A DNA stretch of 64,000 nt from Actinomycetota bacterium (GTDB taxonomy: Bacteria > Actinomycetota > Actinomycetes > S36-B12 > CAIYMF01), in the NCBI GenBank assembly GCA_020161245.1, contig JAIUOK010000009.1:37101-101100 (forward strand). The letters are read 5' to 3'. A program made the position numbers and the translations under genes. This document shows positions 53,252 through 60,770 of the stretch, in pieces; within the stretch, counting starts at the first letter, position 1, and every line of letters begins with the position of its first letter. The notes under the pieces were generated by a model. The model was given only the letters and a program-made list of their open reading frames with translations, did not search any database and was not told the DNA's origin.

Positions 53252-53863
53252 ATGTACGTGCCCGCCCACTTCGCCGCGGACGACGCCACCACCCGCGATC
53301 TGCTGCGTGGCATCGCCTCCGGGCACCTCGTCACTCACAGCGCCGCCGGGCTGCAGTCGACGCTGCTGCCGCTGCTCGTGCACGAGGGCGCAGACGGCTT
53401 CGCGCTGCAGGGGCATCTCGCGCGCAACAACCCGCAGTGGGAGGACCAGGGGCCGGCGCTGGTGATCGTGCCGGGGCCGCAGTCGTACATCACGCCGTCC
53501 TGGTACGCCGCCAAGCGCGAGCACGGCCGCGTCGTGCCGACGTGGGACTACACCGTGCTGCACGTGCACGGACGGCTGGTGGCGCACGACGACGACGCCT
53601 GGACGGAGGATCTCGTCCGGCGGCTCACCGACCATCACGAGGCCGACCGCGACGAGCCGTGGTCGGTCGACGACGCGCCCGCGCAGTTCGTCGCGGGCCA
53701 GCTGCGCGCGATCGTCGGCGTCGAGCTCGTGGTCGAGCGGGTCGAGGGCAAGCTCAAGTGGAGCCAGAACCGCAGCGCCGACGACCTCGACGGCGTCGTC
53801 GCGGGGCTCGCGTCGGACGGTGACGCCGAGGCCGCGGCACTGGTGGAGCGCTACCGCCCCTAG
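53252..53863 (+). CDS. PaiB-family FMN-binding protein
   Basis: A 203-residue protein of the PaiB (FMN-binding negative transcriptional regulator) family. Seen are MYVPAHFAADD at the N-terminus, GHLARNNPQW, GPQSYITPSWYAAK (about 84-97), VPTWDYTVLHVHG, and LKWSQNRSADDL near the end, all family blocks. The split-barrel fold binds flavin. Its stop (CTAG palindrome) overlaps the stop of the convergent acyltransferase by four bases. The role as a regulator is inferred from Bacillus PaiB. Confidence 0.9.
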   Translation: MYVPAHFAADDATTRDLLRGIASGHLVTHSAAGLQSTLLPLLVHEGADGFALQGHLARNNPQWEDQGPALVIVPGPQSYITPSWYAAKREHGRVVPTWDYTVLHVHGRLVAHDDDAWTEDLVRRLTDHHEADRDEPWSVDDAPAQFVAGQLRAIVGVELVVERVEGKLKWSQNRSADDLDGVVAGLASDGDAEAAALVERYRP

Positions 53864-55839
53864 CCGAGGTCGAGCGCCTTCCTGCGGACGAGCTTGGCGA
53901 AGTAGGGCTTGCCCTGGGCGGTGAGGTGCAGGCCGTCCTCGAACCACTGCGCCTTGCCGGCGGAGAACGCCGCCCAGTCGGCCAGCACGACGTTGCTGTG
54001 CCGCGCCGCGACGTCGGCCAGCACCCTGTTGCTCGGCTTCACCCAGGCGAAGCGGGCCGTCGAGGTCACGAGCACGATCCGCTTGGTGCCGGAGAGCTTG
54101 GCGATGGTCGACTCGAGGGCGCCCTCGTCGACCGGGCCCGCCGTCCCGAGGTGCATCACCACGATGCTGCCGAGGGTGCCGCGCGCGCGGCTGGCGAGGA
54201 CGGCGCCCTCGATGTTGGCCGGCGACCGGTTGATGGCGGCGTCGAGCTTCACCCCGGGCAGGTACTTGCGCAGCACCGGCGCCGACCAGAGCGTGACCGA
54301 GTCGCCGTACCAGGAGATGTCGGCCGTCGTCAGTCCCGTGACCGGCGCCTTGCCCTGCGGCGCGGGCTTGGTCGCGGACGGCAGCGGCGTCGGCTTCGCG
54401 GCCGGTTTCGCCGACGTGCCGGCGACGGGGGACGACGACGGGCGGGCACCGGGCTCGGCCGGGGCCGAGGTGTCGTCGCTGATCGCCGTCGTGGATCCGT
54501 AGGTGCCGATCGCCTGCGTCTGCGCGTCCGGCAGCGGCTGGGTGAACCCCGCCACGAGGATCGCGGCCACGGCGGACGCCGTGCCCAGCAGCACCCAGGT
54601 GCGGCGGTGCGTCGGGACGGCGGCCTCGACCGGGCCGAGTTTGCGCGAGCGCTCGCGGGCGCGCTGCCAGGCCCGCCCGAGCGCACCGCGGCGGATCGGC
54701 GTCTCGACGTAGCGGTAGCTGAGCTCGGCCACGCCGACGACGAGCGCGATGCGCAGCCCGTCGAACCACGCGCCCTCCCACGGGACGTCGATGCCGGGGC
54801 GCGTGACCAGGAAGACCGGGTAGTGCCACAGGTAGATGCCGTAGGAGCGCTCGCCGATCCAGCGCATCGGCGGGTTGTCGAGCCAGCGGCCGAGCGGCGC
54901 CCCCGGGTGCGAGCCGGCCGCGATGACGACCGCGAAGACCGCCGCAGCGAGCAGGAAGCCGCCGCGGTAGAGCCACGGCGTGTACTCCGACACCGTCACG
55001 AACAGCAGCACCGAGACCGCGAGGCCGCCGGCGCCCACGGCGGTGAGCATCGTGCGCGCGCCGGCCGGGATGGTGCGGGCGTAGTGGCTCGGACGCCACA
55101 CCGCCGCAAGGGCCGCGCCCACGAGGATCGACATGGCGTGCGTGTCGGTGCCGAAGTAGACCCGCGTGGGGTCGGCATCGATCGGGTAGCCGCGAGAGAC
55201 AGCGAGCGCGGCCATCCACGCGGTCGACAGCAGCGCGCCGCCGAGGGCCACAGCGAGCACGACGGGGCGCCGCGCCCAGCCCCGCCGCGCGGCGAACCAG
55301 GCGATGCCGGTGAGCATGAGCGGCCACAGCAGGTAGAACTGCTCCTCCACCGCCAGCGACCACAGGTGGCCGAGCATGTTGCCGCGGCCGATGAGCTCGA
55401 AGTACGACTGCTCCTGGCCCAGCGCCCACCAGTTGCTGATGTAGAGCGCCGCCCCGGGGAGGTCGCGCAGGAACTGCGACGCCGAGTCGCGGGCGATCGT
55501 CGTCACGATCAGCGCGGTGCCGAGCAGCATGAGCACCAGCGCGGGCAGCAGGCGTCGTGCTCGCCGCAGGTAGAAGGCGCCGATGTCGACCCGGCCGCGC
55601 AGGCCGATCTCCTCGAGCAGCAGCGTGGTGATGAGGAACCCGCTGATGACGAAGAAGAGGTCGACGCCGAGGAAGCCGCCGGTCATCGAGCCGTTGCCGA
55701 GGTGGTAGATCACCACGGCGGTGACCGCGACCGCACGCAGGCCGTCGAGTCCGAGGATCCGGCCGGCCGACGACGGGTGGCCGGCATGGCGGCCGGCGGG
55801 CGTCGCGACGACGGGCCGGTCGGGCAGCAGCGCCGTCAC
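53860..55839 (-). CDS. acyltransferase 3 family protein with C-terminal SGNH domain (OatA-like)
   Basis: A 659-residue membrane enzyme. Residues about 25-390 form the acyltransferase-3 domain: LDGLRAVAVTAVVIYHLGNG, FLGVDLFFVISGFLITTLLL, and LWSLAVEEQFYLLWPL. A further helix follows near residue 430, then a Ser/Ala/Pro/Lys linker and an extracytoplasmic SGNH-like domain starting ISWYGDSVTLWSAP and ending ADWAAFSAG, then EDGLHLTAQGKPYFA. This layout is that of OatA-type O-acetylation of peptidoglycan or surface glycans. GTG start. Confidence 0.9.
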   Translation of the reverse strand: MTALLPDRPVVATPAGRHAGHPSSAGRILGLDGLRAVAVTAVVIYHLGNGSMTGGFLGVDLFFVISGFLITTLLLEEIGLRGRVDIGAFYLRRARRLLPALVLMLLGTALIVTTIARDSASQFLRDLPGAALYISNWWALGQEQSYFELIGRGNMLGHLWSLAVEEQFYLLWPLMLTGIAWFAARRGWARRPVVLAVALGGALLSTAWMAALAVSRGYPIDADPTRVYFGTDTHAMSILVGAALAAVWRPSHYARTIPAGARTMLTAVGAGGLAVSVLLFVTVSEYTPWLYRGGFLLAAAVFAVVIAAGSHPGAPLGRWLDNPPMRWIGERSYGIYLWHYPVFLVTRPGIDVPWEGAWFDGLRIALVVGVAELSYRYVETPIRRGALGRAWQRARERSRKLGPVEAAVPTHRRTWVLLGTASAVAAILVAGFTQPLPDAQTQAIGTYGSTTAISDDTSAPAEPGARPSSSPVAGTSAKPAAKPTPLPSATKPAPQGKAPVTGLTTADISWYGDSVTLWSAPVLRKYLPGVKLDAAINRSPANIEGAVLASRARGTLGSIVVMHLGTAGPVDEGALESTIAKLSGTKRIVLVTSTARFAWVKPSNRVLADVAARHSNVVLADWAAFSAGKAQWFEDGLHLTAQGKPYFAKLVRRKALDLG

Positions 55840-56084
55840 GCCGCCCCCTCCCGGGGTCGCCTGGGCGCCGCGGCGTCGTCACGGCGCGCGGCGGGCGCAG
55901 CAGGCCGAGGGCCCGCGGACGTCGGCACGGCGGTGTCCCTCCTCGCGCCCTGCACTGACGGGGGACAGCCTGCCAACCCGACGGCCGGACGTCGGTGACC
56001 CACGCCACGACGGGCCCCACGAAACGGTTGCGCCCACGGCCATGCAGGCGTGCGGGTGACCCACGTCTCAGCGCGGGAGCGCGG
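55840..56084. other. 245-base spacer upstream of the acyltransferase
   Basis: A GC-rich spacer with a direct repeat, GTGACCCACG, at about 55996 and 56058. It also contains an early minus-strand promoter region for the acyltransferase, but no clear hexamers and no gene were seen. Confidence 0.3.
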
Positions 56085-56264
56085 TCAGCGCGAGGTGCGC
56101 ACCCGGTCGAGCCGCCGCAGCTCGGCGCGCAGGGCACGCGCCCGGTCCACGTGCTGGTGGCCCGCGCGCGAGCGCAGCGTCTCGAGCTGCAGCACGAGCA
56201 CCCGGCGGCGGGCGGTCAGCAGCCCGGCTCCACCAGGAGACGTCGGGACGGTGTCCGGGGACAT
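56085..56264 (-). CDS. 59-residue basic protein, possibly iron-regulated
   Basis: A 59-residue soluble protein, Arg-rich and helical (RRVLVLQLETLRSRAGHQHV, then RARALRAELRRLDRVRTSR). The start ATG (56264) lies three bases from the iron box at 56267-56286 and is divergent from bfd. No family is recognised. Its position makes co-control with the iron-storage genes likely. Confidence 0.5.
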   Translation of the reverse strand: MSPDTVPTSPGGAGLLTARRRVLVLQLETLRSRAGHQHVDRARALRAELRRLDRVRTSR

Positions 56265-56266
56265 GC

Positions 56267-56286
56267 CGGTAAGGGTAGCCTTACCG
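56267..56286. promoter_or_regulatory. DtxR/IdeR iron box between bfd and the 59-residue gene
   Basis: CGGTAAGG-GTAG-CCTTACCG is a perfect 8-bp inverted repeat and matches the 19-base IdeR consensus at about 15 positions (core AGGGTAGCCTTACC). It ends two bases before the bfd GTG. In actinobacteria IdeR can repress uptake genes or activate iron storage. Confidence 0.7.
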
Positions 56287-56288
56287 CC

Positions 56289-56528
56289 GTGATCGTGTGC
56301 CACTGCCTCGTCGTCCGCGACACCGACCTGCGCGCGTGCGCCCTGGCCGGCGCGCGGACCGTCGGAGAGGTGCTGCGCGCCACCGGTGCCGGCAGCGCGT
56401 GCGGCGGCTGCTCCGTCGCCGTTCGTCAGCACGTGAAGGCGGCCCTGTGCCAGGCTCACGGCACCCACCAGCCCCTCGAGGACGCCGCCGGCGTCCCGGA
56501 CCCGGAGGTCGTGCATGCAGCCGGTTAG
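56289..56528 (+). CDS. bfd: bacterioferritin-associated ferredoxin
   Basis: A 79-residue [2Fe-2S] protein. The cluster ligands are C4-x-C6 (VIVCHCLVV) and C38-x2-C41 (GSACGGCSV), the Bfd pattern. It donates electrons to bacterioferritin to release iron. The GTG at 56289 is directly behind the iron box; a second GTG at 56295 is possible. The last 14 bases overlap the bfr start, so coupling is likely. Confidence 0.9.
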   Translation: MIVCHCLVVRDTDLRACALAGARTVGEVLRATGAGSACGGCSVAVRQHVKAALCQAHGTHQPLEDAAGVPDPEVVHAAG

Positions 56529-57003
56529 CCCCCGCATCGTCGAGCTGCTCAACGAGGCGCTCACGCTCGAGGTCACCGTGACCAACGCGTACTTCCTGCA
56601 CGCGCGCATGCTCGACGCCCAGGGCTTCCCGAAGCTGGGCAAGGTCTTCTACGACCTGTCGATCGGCGAGATGCGCGACGCCGACGAGATCATCCAGCGG
56701 ATCCTGCTCTTCGACGGCCACCCCAACCTGCAGCGCGTCGGCCCGATCTCCATCGGCGAGAACGCCCACGAGATGCTCACCCTCGGGCTCGAGGGCGAGA
56801 AGGCCGCAGTCGCCCAGTTCAACGCCGCCGCCGCCGAGTGCCGGGCGCTCGGCGACCACGGCACGGCGTCGATCTTCGACGAGATGGTGCGCGACGAGGA
56901 GGGCCACGCCGACTGGTTCGAGGCGCAGCTGGCCGCCATCGAGGTCATCGGCGTCGGGGCCTACCTCGCCCAGCAGACCGACGCCGCCACCGGCCCCGCC
57001 TGA
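56515..57003 (+). CDS. bfr: bacterioferritin
   Basis: A 162-residue haem-containing ferritin that stores iron as a 24-mer. Seen are the N-terminal block LTLEVTVTNAYFLHARM, the haem-binding Met in SIGEMRDADEIIQRILLFDG (quoted core GEMRDADEII), PNLQRVG, and the C-terminal RDEEGHADWFE. Against E. coli Bfr the ferroxidase ligands E18, E51, E94, E127 and H130 are kept, but His54 is Asp and E47 is Leu. It starts within bfd. The substitutions may alter iron oxidation. Confidence 0.92.
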   Translation: MQPVSPRIVELLNEALTLEVTVTNAYFLHARMLDAQGFPKLGKVFYDLSIGEMRDADEIIQRILLFDGHPNLQRVGPISIGENAHEMLTLGLEGEKAAVAQFNAAAAECRALGDHGTASIFDEMVRDEEGHADWFEAQLAAIEVIGVGAYLAQQTDAATGPA

Positions 57004-57006
57004 CTC

Positions 57007-57159
57007 TCAGGCGGTCCACAGCCAGGACCGCTCGCCGGCACAGGCCGGCCGGGCAGGGTTCTTGCTGTCGGAGCCGCACGGACACGGCCTCGACGCACTC
57101 CTTCGATGGGAACCCCCTCGACGGCCGGCCCACCTCCCTCGGGGCCGGCCGTCACCCAT
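57007..57159 (-). CDS. possible small Cys-motif protein (SEC-C-like)
   Basis: A 50-codon frame ending in SRPCPCGSDSKNPARPACAG and then ERSWLWTA. The CPCGS pattern recalls SEC-C zinc motifs. The start is uncertain (ATG at 57159); the N-terminal half is Arg/Gly-rich and overlaps the 57120-57153 hairpin. It is convergent with bfr, 3 bases after its stop. Low confidence. Confidence 0.3.
   Translation of the reverse strand: MGDGRPRGRWAGRRGGSHRRSASRPCPCGSDSKNPARPACAGERSWLWTA
57120..57153 (+). terminator. hairpin downstream of bfr
   Basis: A 12-bp perfect stem, GACGGCCGGCCC with its complement, around a 10-base loop, 117 bases after the bfr stop. Confidence 0.6.
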
Positions 57160-57293
57160 GTCCGGCGCCCCCGGCCCGCGTGTCACAGCCCCAACGGGGG
57201 CAGACCACCGCTCGTTTCCCCCCGTTCGGGCTGTTACGTCGTGGGTGGCCCTCACCCCTCAGCGCCGAACAAAGCGGAAGGACCCGGCCCCGA

Positions 57294-57353
57294 AGCTCCA
57301 CCAAAGCGGAAGGACCCGGCCGTAAGGCCGGGTCCTTCCGCTTTGGTGGAGCT
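57294..57353. repeat. 28-bp perfect inverted repeat
   Basis: Arms 57294-57321 and 57326-57353 are perfectly complementary, with the loop GTAA. The left arm begins AGCTCCACCA and the right arm continues as GTGGAGCTGAGG (57346-57357), identical to the 3' end of the tRNA-Ala gene (57518-57529). Could act as a terminator in both directions. Confidence 0.75.
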
Positions 57354-57477
57354 GAGGTCCCCTACTGCAGATCGCTCGGCTTCGTCTCGGCCGCGCCGCT
57401 GGCGCTCAGATCTGCAGCGGGGGCCCACACCCCTCGGCTCCTAGATCGGTCCCCGGGCCCGGCCCTTCAACCACAAA

Positions 57478-57513
57478 GTCCTCGGGCCCGACCAGGTGGC
57501 CGGGCCCGAGGAC
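57478..57513 (-). terminator. tRNA-Ala terminator
   Basis: GTCCTCGGGCCCG (57478-57490) pairs perfectly with 57501-57513 around a 10-base loop, five bases beyond the tRNA 3' end on the minus strand. Confidence 0.75.
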
Positions 57514-57518
57514 CGATG

Positions 57519-57591
57519 TGGAGCTGAGGGGACTCGAACCCCTGACCCCCTCGATGCGAACGAGGTGCGCTACCAGCTGCGCTACAGCCCC
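57519..57591 (-). tRNA. tRNA-Ala(CGC)
   Basis: A 73-base tRNA. The anticodon loop TTCGCAT gives CGC (reads GCG), the anticodon stem is CCTCG/CGAGG, the T loop TTCGAGT. The G3:U70 wobble pair, the alanine identity element, is present in the acceptor GGGGCTG/CAGCTCC. CCA is not encoded. Confidence 0.95.
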
Positions 57592-57672
57592 TTGCAGTGG
57601 CGGTAAGGGTAGCAAGGCCCCTGCGATGCTCCCAAACCGGCAGCGACCGGCCGCTGGCTGCAGGCACGCGGG

Positions 57673-57987
57673 CTACAGGACCGGGACTGCGGGCTGGTGC
57701 AGACCGAGGCGGCGGCCGGTGCGGACGCGGTCGCGGCGCATCGCTGCGGCTGCGCGGCAGCCCGGGCAGACGTGGCGGTCCGGCCCGACGGCGTCGAGGG
57801 CGGCCAGCGTCGCGAAGCGCAGATCGGCGAAGCGGCGCAGCGGGCGACGGCGCAGCGGGTGGCCGCCCAGGGACTGGCCGCACAGGGTCTCCGCCGAGCC
57901 CGGCAGCCAGGCGTGGACGGCACCGCGGGGATGTCCGGTCCCGTCGGACCCGCGGCCGGACGACGTCGCTGCTACTCGTGGCTCCAT
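57673..57987 (-). CDS. conserved small Cys-containing protein, hypothetical
   Basis: A 104-residue protein. A central HAWLPGSAETLCGQSLGG and a later HVCPGCRAAAAMRRDR give a C...C-x2-C arrangement with His, probably a zinc site. Similar short proteins with CG(x)L and CPxC motifs occur beside tRNA or SepX/GlpR genes in actinobacteria, but no name is established. The ATG is at 57987. Confidence 0.55.
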   Translation of the reverse strand: MEPRVAATSSGRGSDGTGHPRGAVHAWLPGSAETLCGQSLGGHPLRRRPLRRFADLRFATLAALDAVGPDRHVCPGCRAAAAMRRDRVRTGRRLGLHQPAVPVL

Positions 57988-58032
57988 GGCGGGGCTGTAC
58001 CCCGTCGGAGCGCCGCACTCACCTAGCGGGTG

Positions 58033-59031
58033 TCACTCGTTCGCGGCACGGCGCCACGAGGGCAGCTCGACGCCGGCGCGCGGATCGTCGAGCAGGGAGT
58101 CGAGCTCGTCCTGCGGGTCGAGCGCCTCGACGTCGACGTCGTCCTCGACGTAGCGGTCGGAGTAGTTCTCCGGCCGGTAGCGGGCGGCCTGCGGGAGCAC
58201 GTCGGGCAGGTCGCGGGGCACGGTGATCTCGAAGGTCTCGACGCGCATCTCGCCGTCGGCAACCGGCTCGGAGGCCAGCGAGCCGCGGGCCTGCTCGAGC
58301 ATGGCCGCGCCGGACCACGCACCGGGGTGGGTGAGGTCGATGACGCGCGGCATCTTCGTGGCCCGCGGAGCCGTGACGTAGGTGGGCAGCGTCGTGGGCA
58401 CCGGGTTCCACGCATCGGTGCCGGTGGCGCGCTGCTCGGACTCGGGCCGGACGTCGACAGGGGAGGGGTCGACGGCGCGGCCGCCGCGGCGGGCGTCGCT
58501 GCGCCCCGTGCGGTGCTGCGACTCGGCGGCGCGCGCGGCCTCGGACAGCACGATGCGCCGCTGCTGACGGCGCCGCAGCTCGGCGGCGGCGACCACCTGC
58601 CGCCGGGCGACGACGACGAAGCCGGCGAGCAGGAGGGCGGGCACCGCCGACAGGATCAGCGGCACCATGCCGAGGGCGGCGAGCAGGAGCGACAGGCTCA
58701 GCAGCCCGGCGAGCGCCAGGAGCGTGCGGCGGCGGCGTGCGGCGGCGCGGGCGGACGGGCTGTCGGCGGCCCGAGGACCGGTGACGGTGACCTCGCTCCC
58801 GCGCGCCGTGCGCGGCCGGGTGGGCATGAGCACCTCGCGGGCCGGGCGCTCGTCGCGGCCCTCGCGGCCGCGCCGCAGCGAGCCCATCGCCCGCGCGAAC
58901 CGGTCGGCCGACTTCGACTCCTGCGCCTCGTCGTGGCGCTTGAGCCACATGGGGATCAGGACGACGGCCCACATGACCGCGATGGCCAGATAGATCCAGG
59001 AACCGCCGAAGGGTCCGGATCCGCTCTGCAC
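58033..59031 (-). CDS. GlpR/SepX-type divisome membrane protein
   Basis: A 332-residue protein with an N-terminal helix (about 12-30, WIYLAIAVMWAVVLIPMWLK), a basic linker, a pair of helices (about 102-142), and a long acidic cytoplasmic tail ending SWRRAANE. This is the layout of GlpR (the membrane receptor of Glp in Corynebacterium) and SepX (Streptomyces). The gene order moeA/glp...rimJ...this gene equals mycobacterial Rv0994-Rv0995-Rv0996. It is expected to recruit Glp to the division site. The assignment rests on architecture and context. Confidence 0.7.
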   Translation of the reverse strand: MQSGSGPFGGSWIYLAIAVMWAVVLIPMWLKRHDEAQESKSADRFARAMGSLRRGREGRDERPAREVLMPTRPRTARGSEVTVTGPRAADSPSARAAARRRRTLLALAGLLSLSLLLAALGMVPLILSAVPALLLAGFVVVARRQVVAAAELRRRQQRRIVLSEAARAAESQHRTGRSDARRGGRAVDPSPVDVRPESEQRATGTDAWNPVPTTLPTYVTAPRATKMPRVIDLTHPGAWSGAAMLEQARGSLASEPVADGEMRVETFEITVPRDLPDVLPQAARYRPENYSDRYVEDDVDVEALDPQDELDSLLDDPRAGVELPSWRRAANE

Positions 59032-59202
59032 GCAGACGAGGCTACGGTCACGGAGCGCGAACCCCGTGGATCACACGAGTCACATCCGTGGGCGTGTCGC
59101 GGATCGGTAACGGCGGCCGGCCATCAGCGGACGACATCAGCAGGGAGACGACGCAGACCGGACACCCGCAGCGCACTGCGCGATCCGATGCGCCCCAGCG
59201 GG

Positions 59203-59802
59203 TTACGGGACGCCGTTGAGCTCGTGCCACCGGGCCAGCAGACCGCCGGGCACCTCGTCGGCGGTGAGGGCGAACGACAGGTGGTCGCGCCAGTCGCCGT
59301 CGATGTGGAGGTACGCCGGACGCAGACCCTCGGGCCGGAACCCGAGCTTCTCCACGACGCGGCGCGACGCCACGTTCTCCGGCCGGATGTTGATCTCGAC
59401 CCGGTGCAGCCCGATCGACCAGCAGTGGTCGCTGGCCATCGCGACGGCGGTCGGCATGATGCCGCGGCCGGCCACGCGCTGGTCGACCCAGTAGCCCACC
59501 GAGCATCCGCGCAGCGAGCCCCACGTGATGCTCGAGACGGTGAGCTGGCCCACGAGCCGGTCGGCGAAGGTGACGACGAAGGGCATCGAGCGGCCGGCGC
59601 GCGCGTCGGCGTGCAGCCGCCGCACCATCGCGGCGTAGGTCGGTGCGGGCTCGGTGCGCGGATCGGGGCTGGTGGCCTCCCAGGGACGCAGCCACTCGGC
59701 GTTGCGCGCCCGCACCTCGCGCCACTCCTTGGAGTCGCGCAGCCTCAGGGGTCGCAGACCGACCGCCCCGTCGGCGAGCTCGACCGGCCAGCCGGCGGTC
59801 AC
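59203..59802 (-). CDS. GNAT N-acetyltransferase, RimJ/RimL-like
   Basis: A 199-residue GNAT enzyme. LRPLRLRDSKEWREVRARNA near the N-terminus, the acetyl-CoA motif VGYWVDQRVAGRGIMPTAVA (about 126-145) and INIRPENVASRRVVEKLGFR are typical of RimJ, which acetylates ribosomal protein termini or other amines. Its GTG overlaps the MogA-like stop (GTGA). The gene sits between glpR and glp as in Rv0994-0996. Confidence 0.88.
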   Translation of the reverse strand: MTAGWPVELADGAVGLRPLRLRDSKEWREVRARNAEWLRPWEATSPDPRTEPAPTYAAMVRRLHADARAGRSMPFVVTFADRLVGQLTVSSITWGSLRGCSVGYWVDQRVAGRGIMPTAVAMASDHCWSIGLHRVEINIRPENVASRRVVEKLGFRPEGLRPAYLHIDGDWRDHLSFALTADEVPGGLLARWHELNGVP

Positions 59803-60287
59803 GACGAGCCCGGCCGCGGGTGGTCGCCTCCGCGCACCTGCTCGACGGCGTGGACGAGGATCCCCGACAGCACCTCCATGCCGTCCTTCGCGCCGCCCCG
59901 GGAGCCCGGCAGGTTCACGATGAGCGTGTCGCCGGCAAGGCCCGCGCGTCCGCGCGAGAGGACCGCGGTGGGCACGCCCTTGGCGGCACCGGCCGCCCGG
60001 ATCGCCTCGGCGATCCCGGGGGCCTCGCGGGTGAGCACGCTGGCGGTGAACTCCGGCGTCACGTCGTGGGGGGTGAGTCCGGTGCCGCCCGTGGTGAGGA
60101 CGACGTCGTAGCCGTCGTGGACCGCCCCCAGCAGCACGCTCTCGATCTCGGGACCGTCGGGCACCACGGTGGGGCCGTCGACGTCGAAGCCGAGGCCCTG
60201 CAGACCCTCGACGAGGATGGGGCCGGAGACGTCGTCGTACACGCCACCCGCGGCGCGGGTCGACACGGTGACGACGAGCGCGCGCAT
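59799..60287 (-). CDS. molybdopterin adenylyltransferase, MogA/MoaB family
   Basis: A 162-residue enzyme of the MoCF family that adenylylates molybdopterin. Seen are LVVTVSTRAAGGVYDDVSGP at the N-terminus, VLTTGGTGLTPHDVTPE (about 65-81, the TGGTG phosphate loop) and VNLPGSRGGAKDGMEVL near the end. The ATG overlaps the moaC stop by one base (TGATG), and the stop overlaps the acetyltransferase start. Confidence 0.9.
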   Translation of the reverse strand: MRALVVTVSTRAAGGVYDDVSGPILVEGLQGLGFDVDGPTVVPDGPEIESVLLGAVHDGYDVVLTTGGTGLTPHDVTPEFTASVLTREAPGIAEAIRAAGAAKGVPTAVLSRGRAGLAGDTLIVNLPGSRGGAKDGMEVLSGILVHAVEQVRGGDHPRPGSS

Positions 60288-60769
60288 CACGCCTCCCGCT
60301 GCCAGAGGCCGGTCTTGCCCCCGCGCTTCTCCTCGACGCGGACATCGGTGATCTCGGCGGCGGGGTCGATCGCCTTCACCATGTCGACGAGCGCGAGGCC
60401 GGCGACCGCCACGCAGGTGAGCGCCTCCATCTCGACGCCGGTGCGGTCGGCGGTGCGCACCTCGGCGCGGACCGCGACGTGGTCGTCGTGAACCTCGACG
60501 TCGACGGTCACTCCGTGGATCGCGATGGGGTGGCACAGCGGCACGAGGTCGGGCGTCCGCTTGGCGGCCTGGATGCCGGCGATCCGCGCGACGGCGAGCG
60601 CGTCGCCCTTGGGCACTCCCCCGGCGCGCAGCGCCGCGACGACCTCGGGCGAGACCAGGACGCGGCCGGTGGCGACGGCCGACCGCACGCTGACGTCCTT
60701 GCCGCTGACGTCGACCATCCGCGCCGCGCCGGTGGCGTCGACGTGGGTCAGCCCGTGGTCAGCCGTCAT
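60287..60769 (-). CDS. moaC: cyclic pyranopterin monophosphate synthase MoaC
   Basis: A 160-residue molybdopterin enzyme that completes formation of cyclic pyranopterin monophosphate. Motifs are LTHVDATGAARMVDVSGKD at the N-terminus, AGIQAAKRTPDLVPLCHPI (about 65-83, with conserved LCHP), TGVEMEALTCVAVAGLALVD and the C-terminal KRGGKTG. All conserved residues are present. There is one base between it and the glp/moeA stop. Confidence 0.95.
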   Translation of the reverse strand: MTADHGLTHVDATGAARMVDVSGKDVSVRSAVATGRVLVSPEVVAALRAGGVPKGDALAVARIAGIQAAKRTPDLVPLCHPIAIHGVTVDVEVHDDHVAVRAEVRTADRTGVEMEALTCVAVAGLALVDMVKAIDPAAEITDVRVEEKRGGKTGLWQREA

Positions 60770-60770
60770 C

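Larger units (their letters stand above)
57004..57518. other. gene-poor, repeat-laden region between bfr and tRNA-Ala
   Basis: 515 bases carrying at least five dyads: 57120-57153 (12-bp stem), 57185-57234 (14 of 15 bp), 57294-57353 (28-bp perfect stem), a CTGCAGATC/GATCTGCAG pair (about 57365-57417) and 57478-57513. A 20-base unit, CAAAGCGGAAGGACCCGGCC, occurs at 57270-57289 and again at 57302-57321. No coding frame with clear support, other than the tentative 57007-57159 one, was found. Confidence 0.6.

Noticed and set aside
55995..56288. Upstream extension of bfd
   Set aside because: The extra codons cross the iron box and the divergent 59-residue gene and give no ferredoxin sequence; the Cys motif begins directly after the GTG at 56289.
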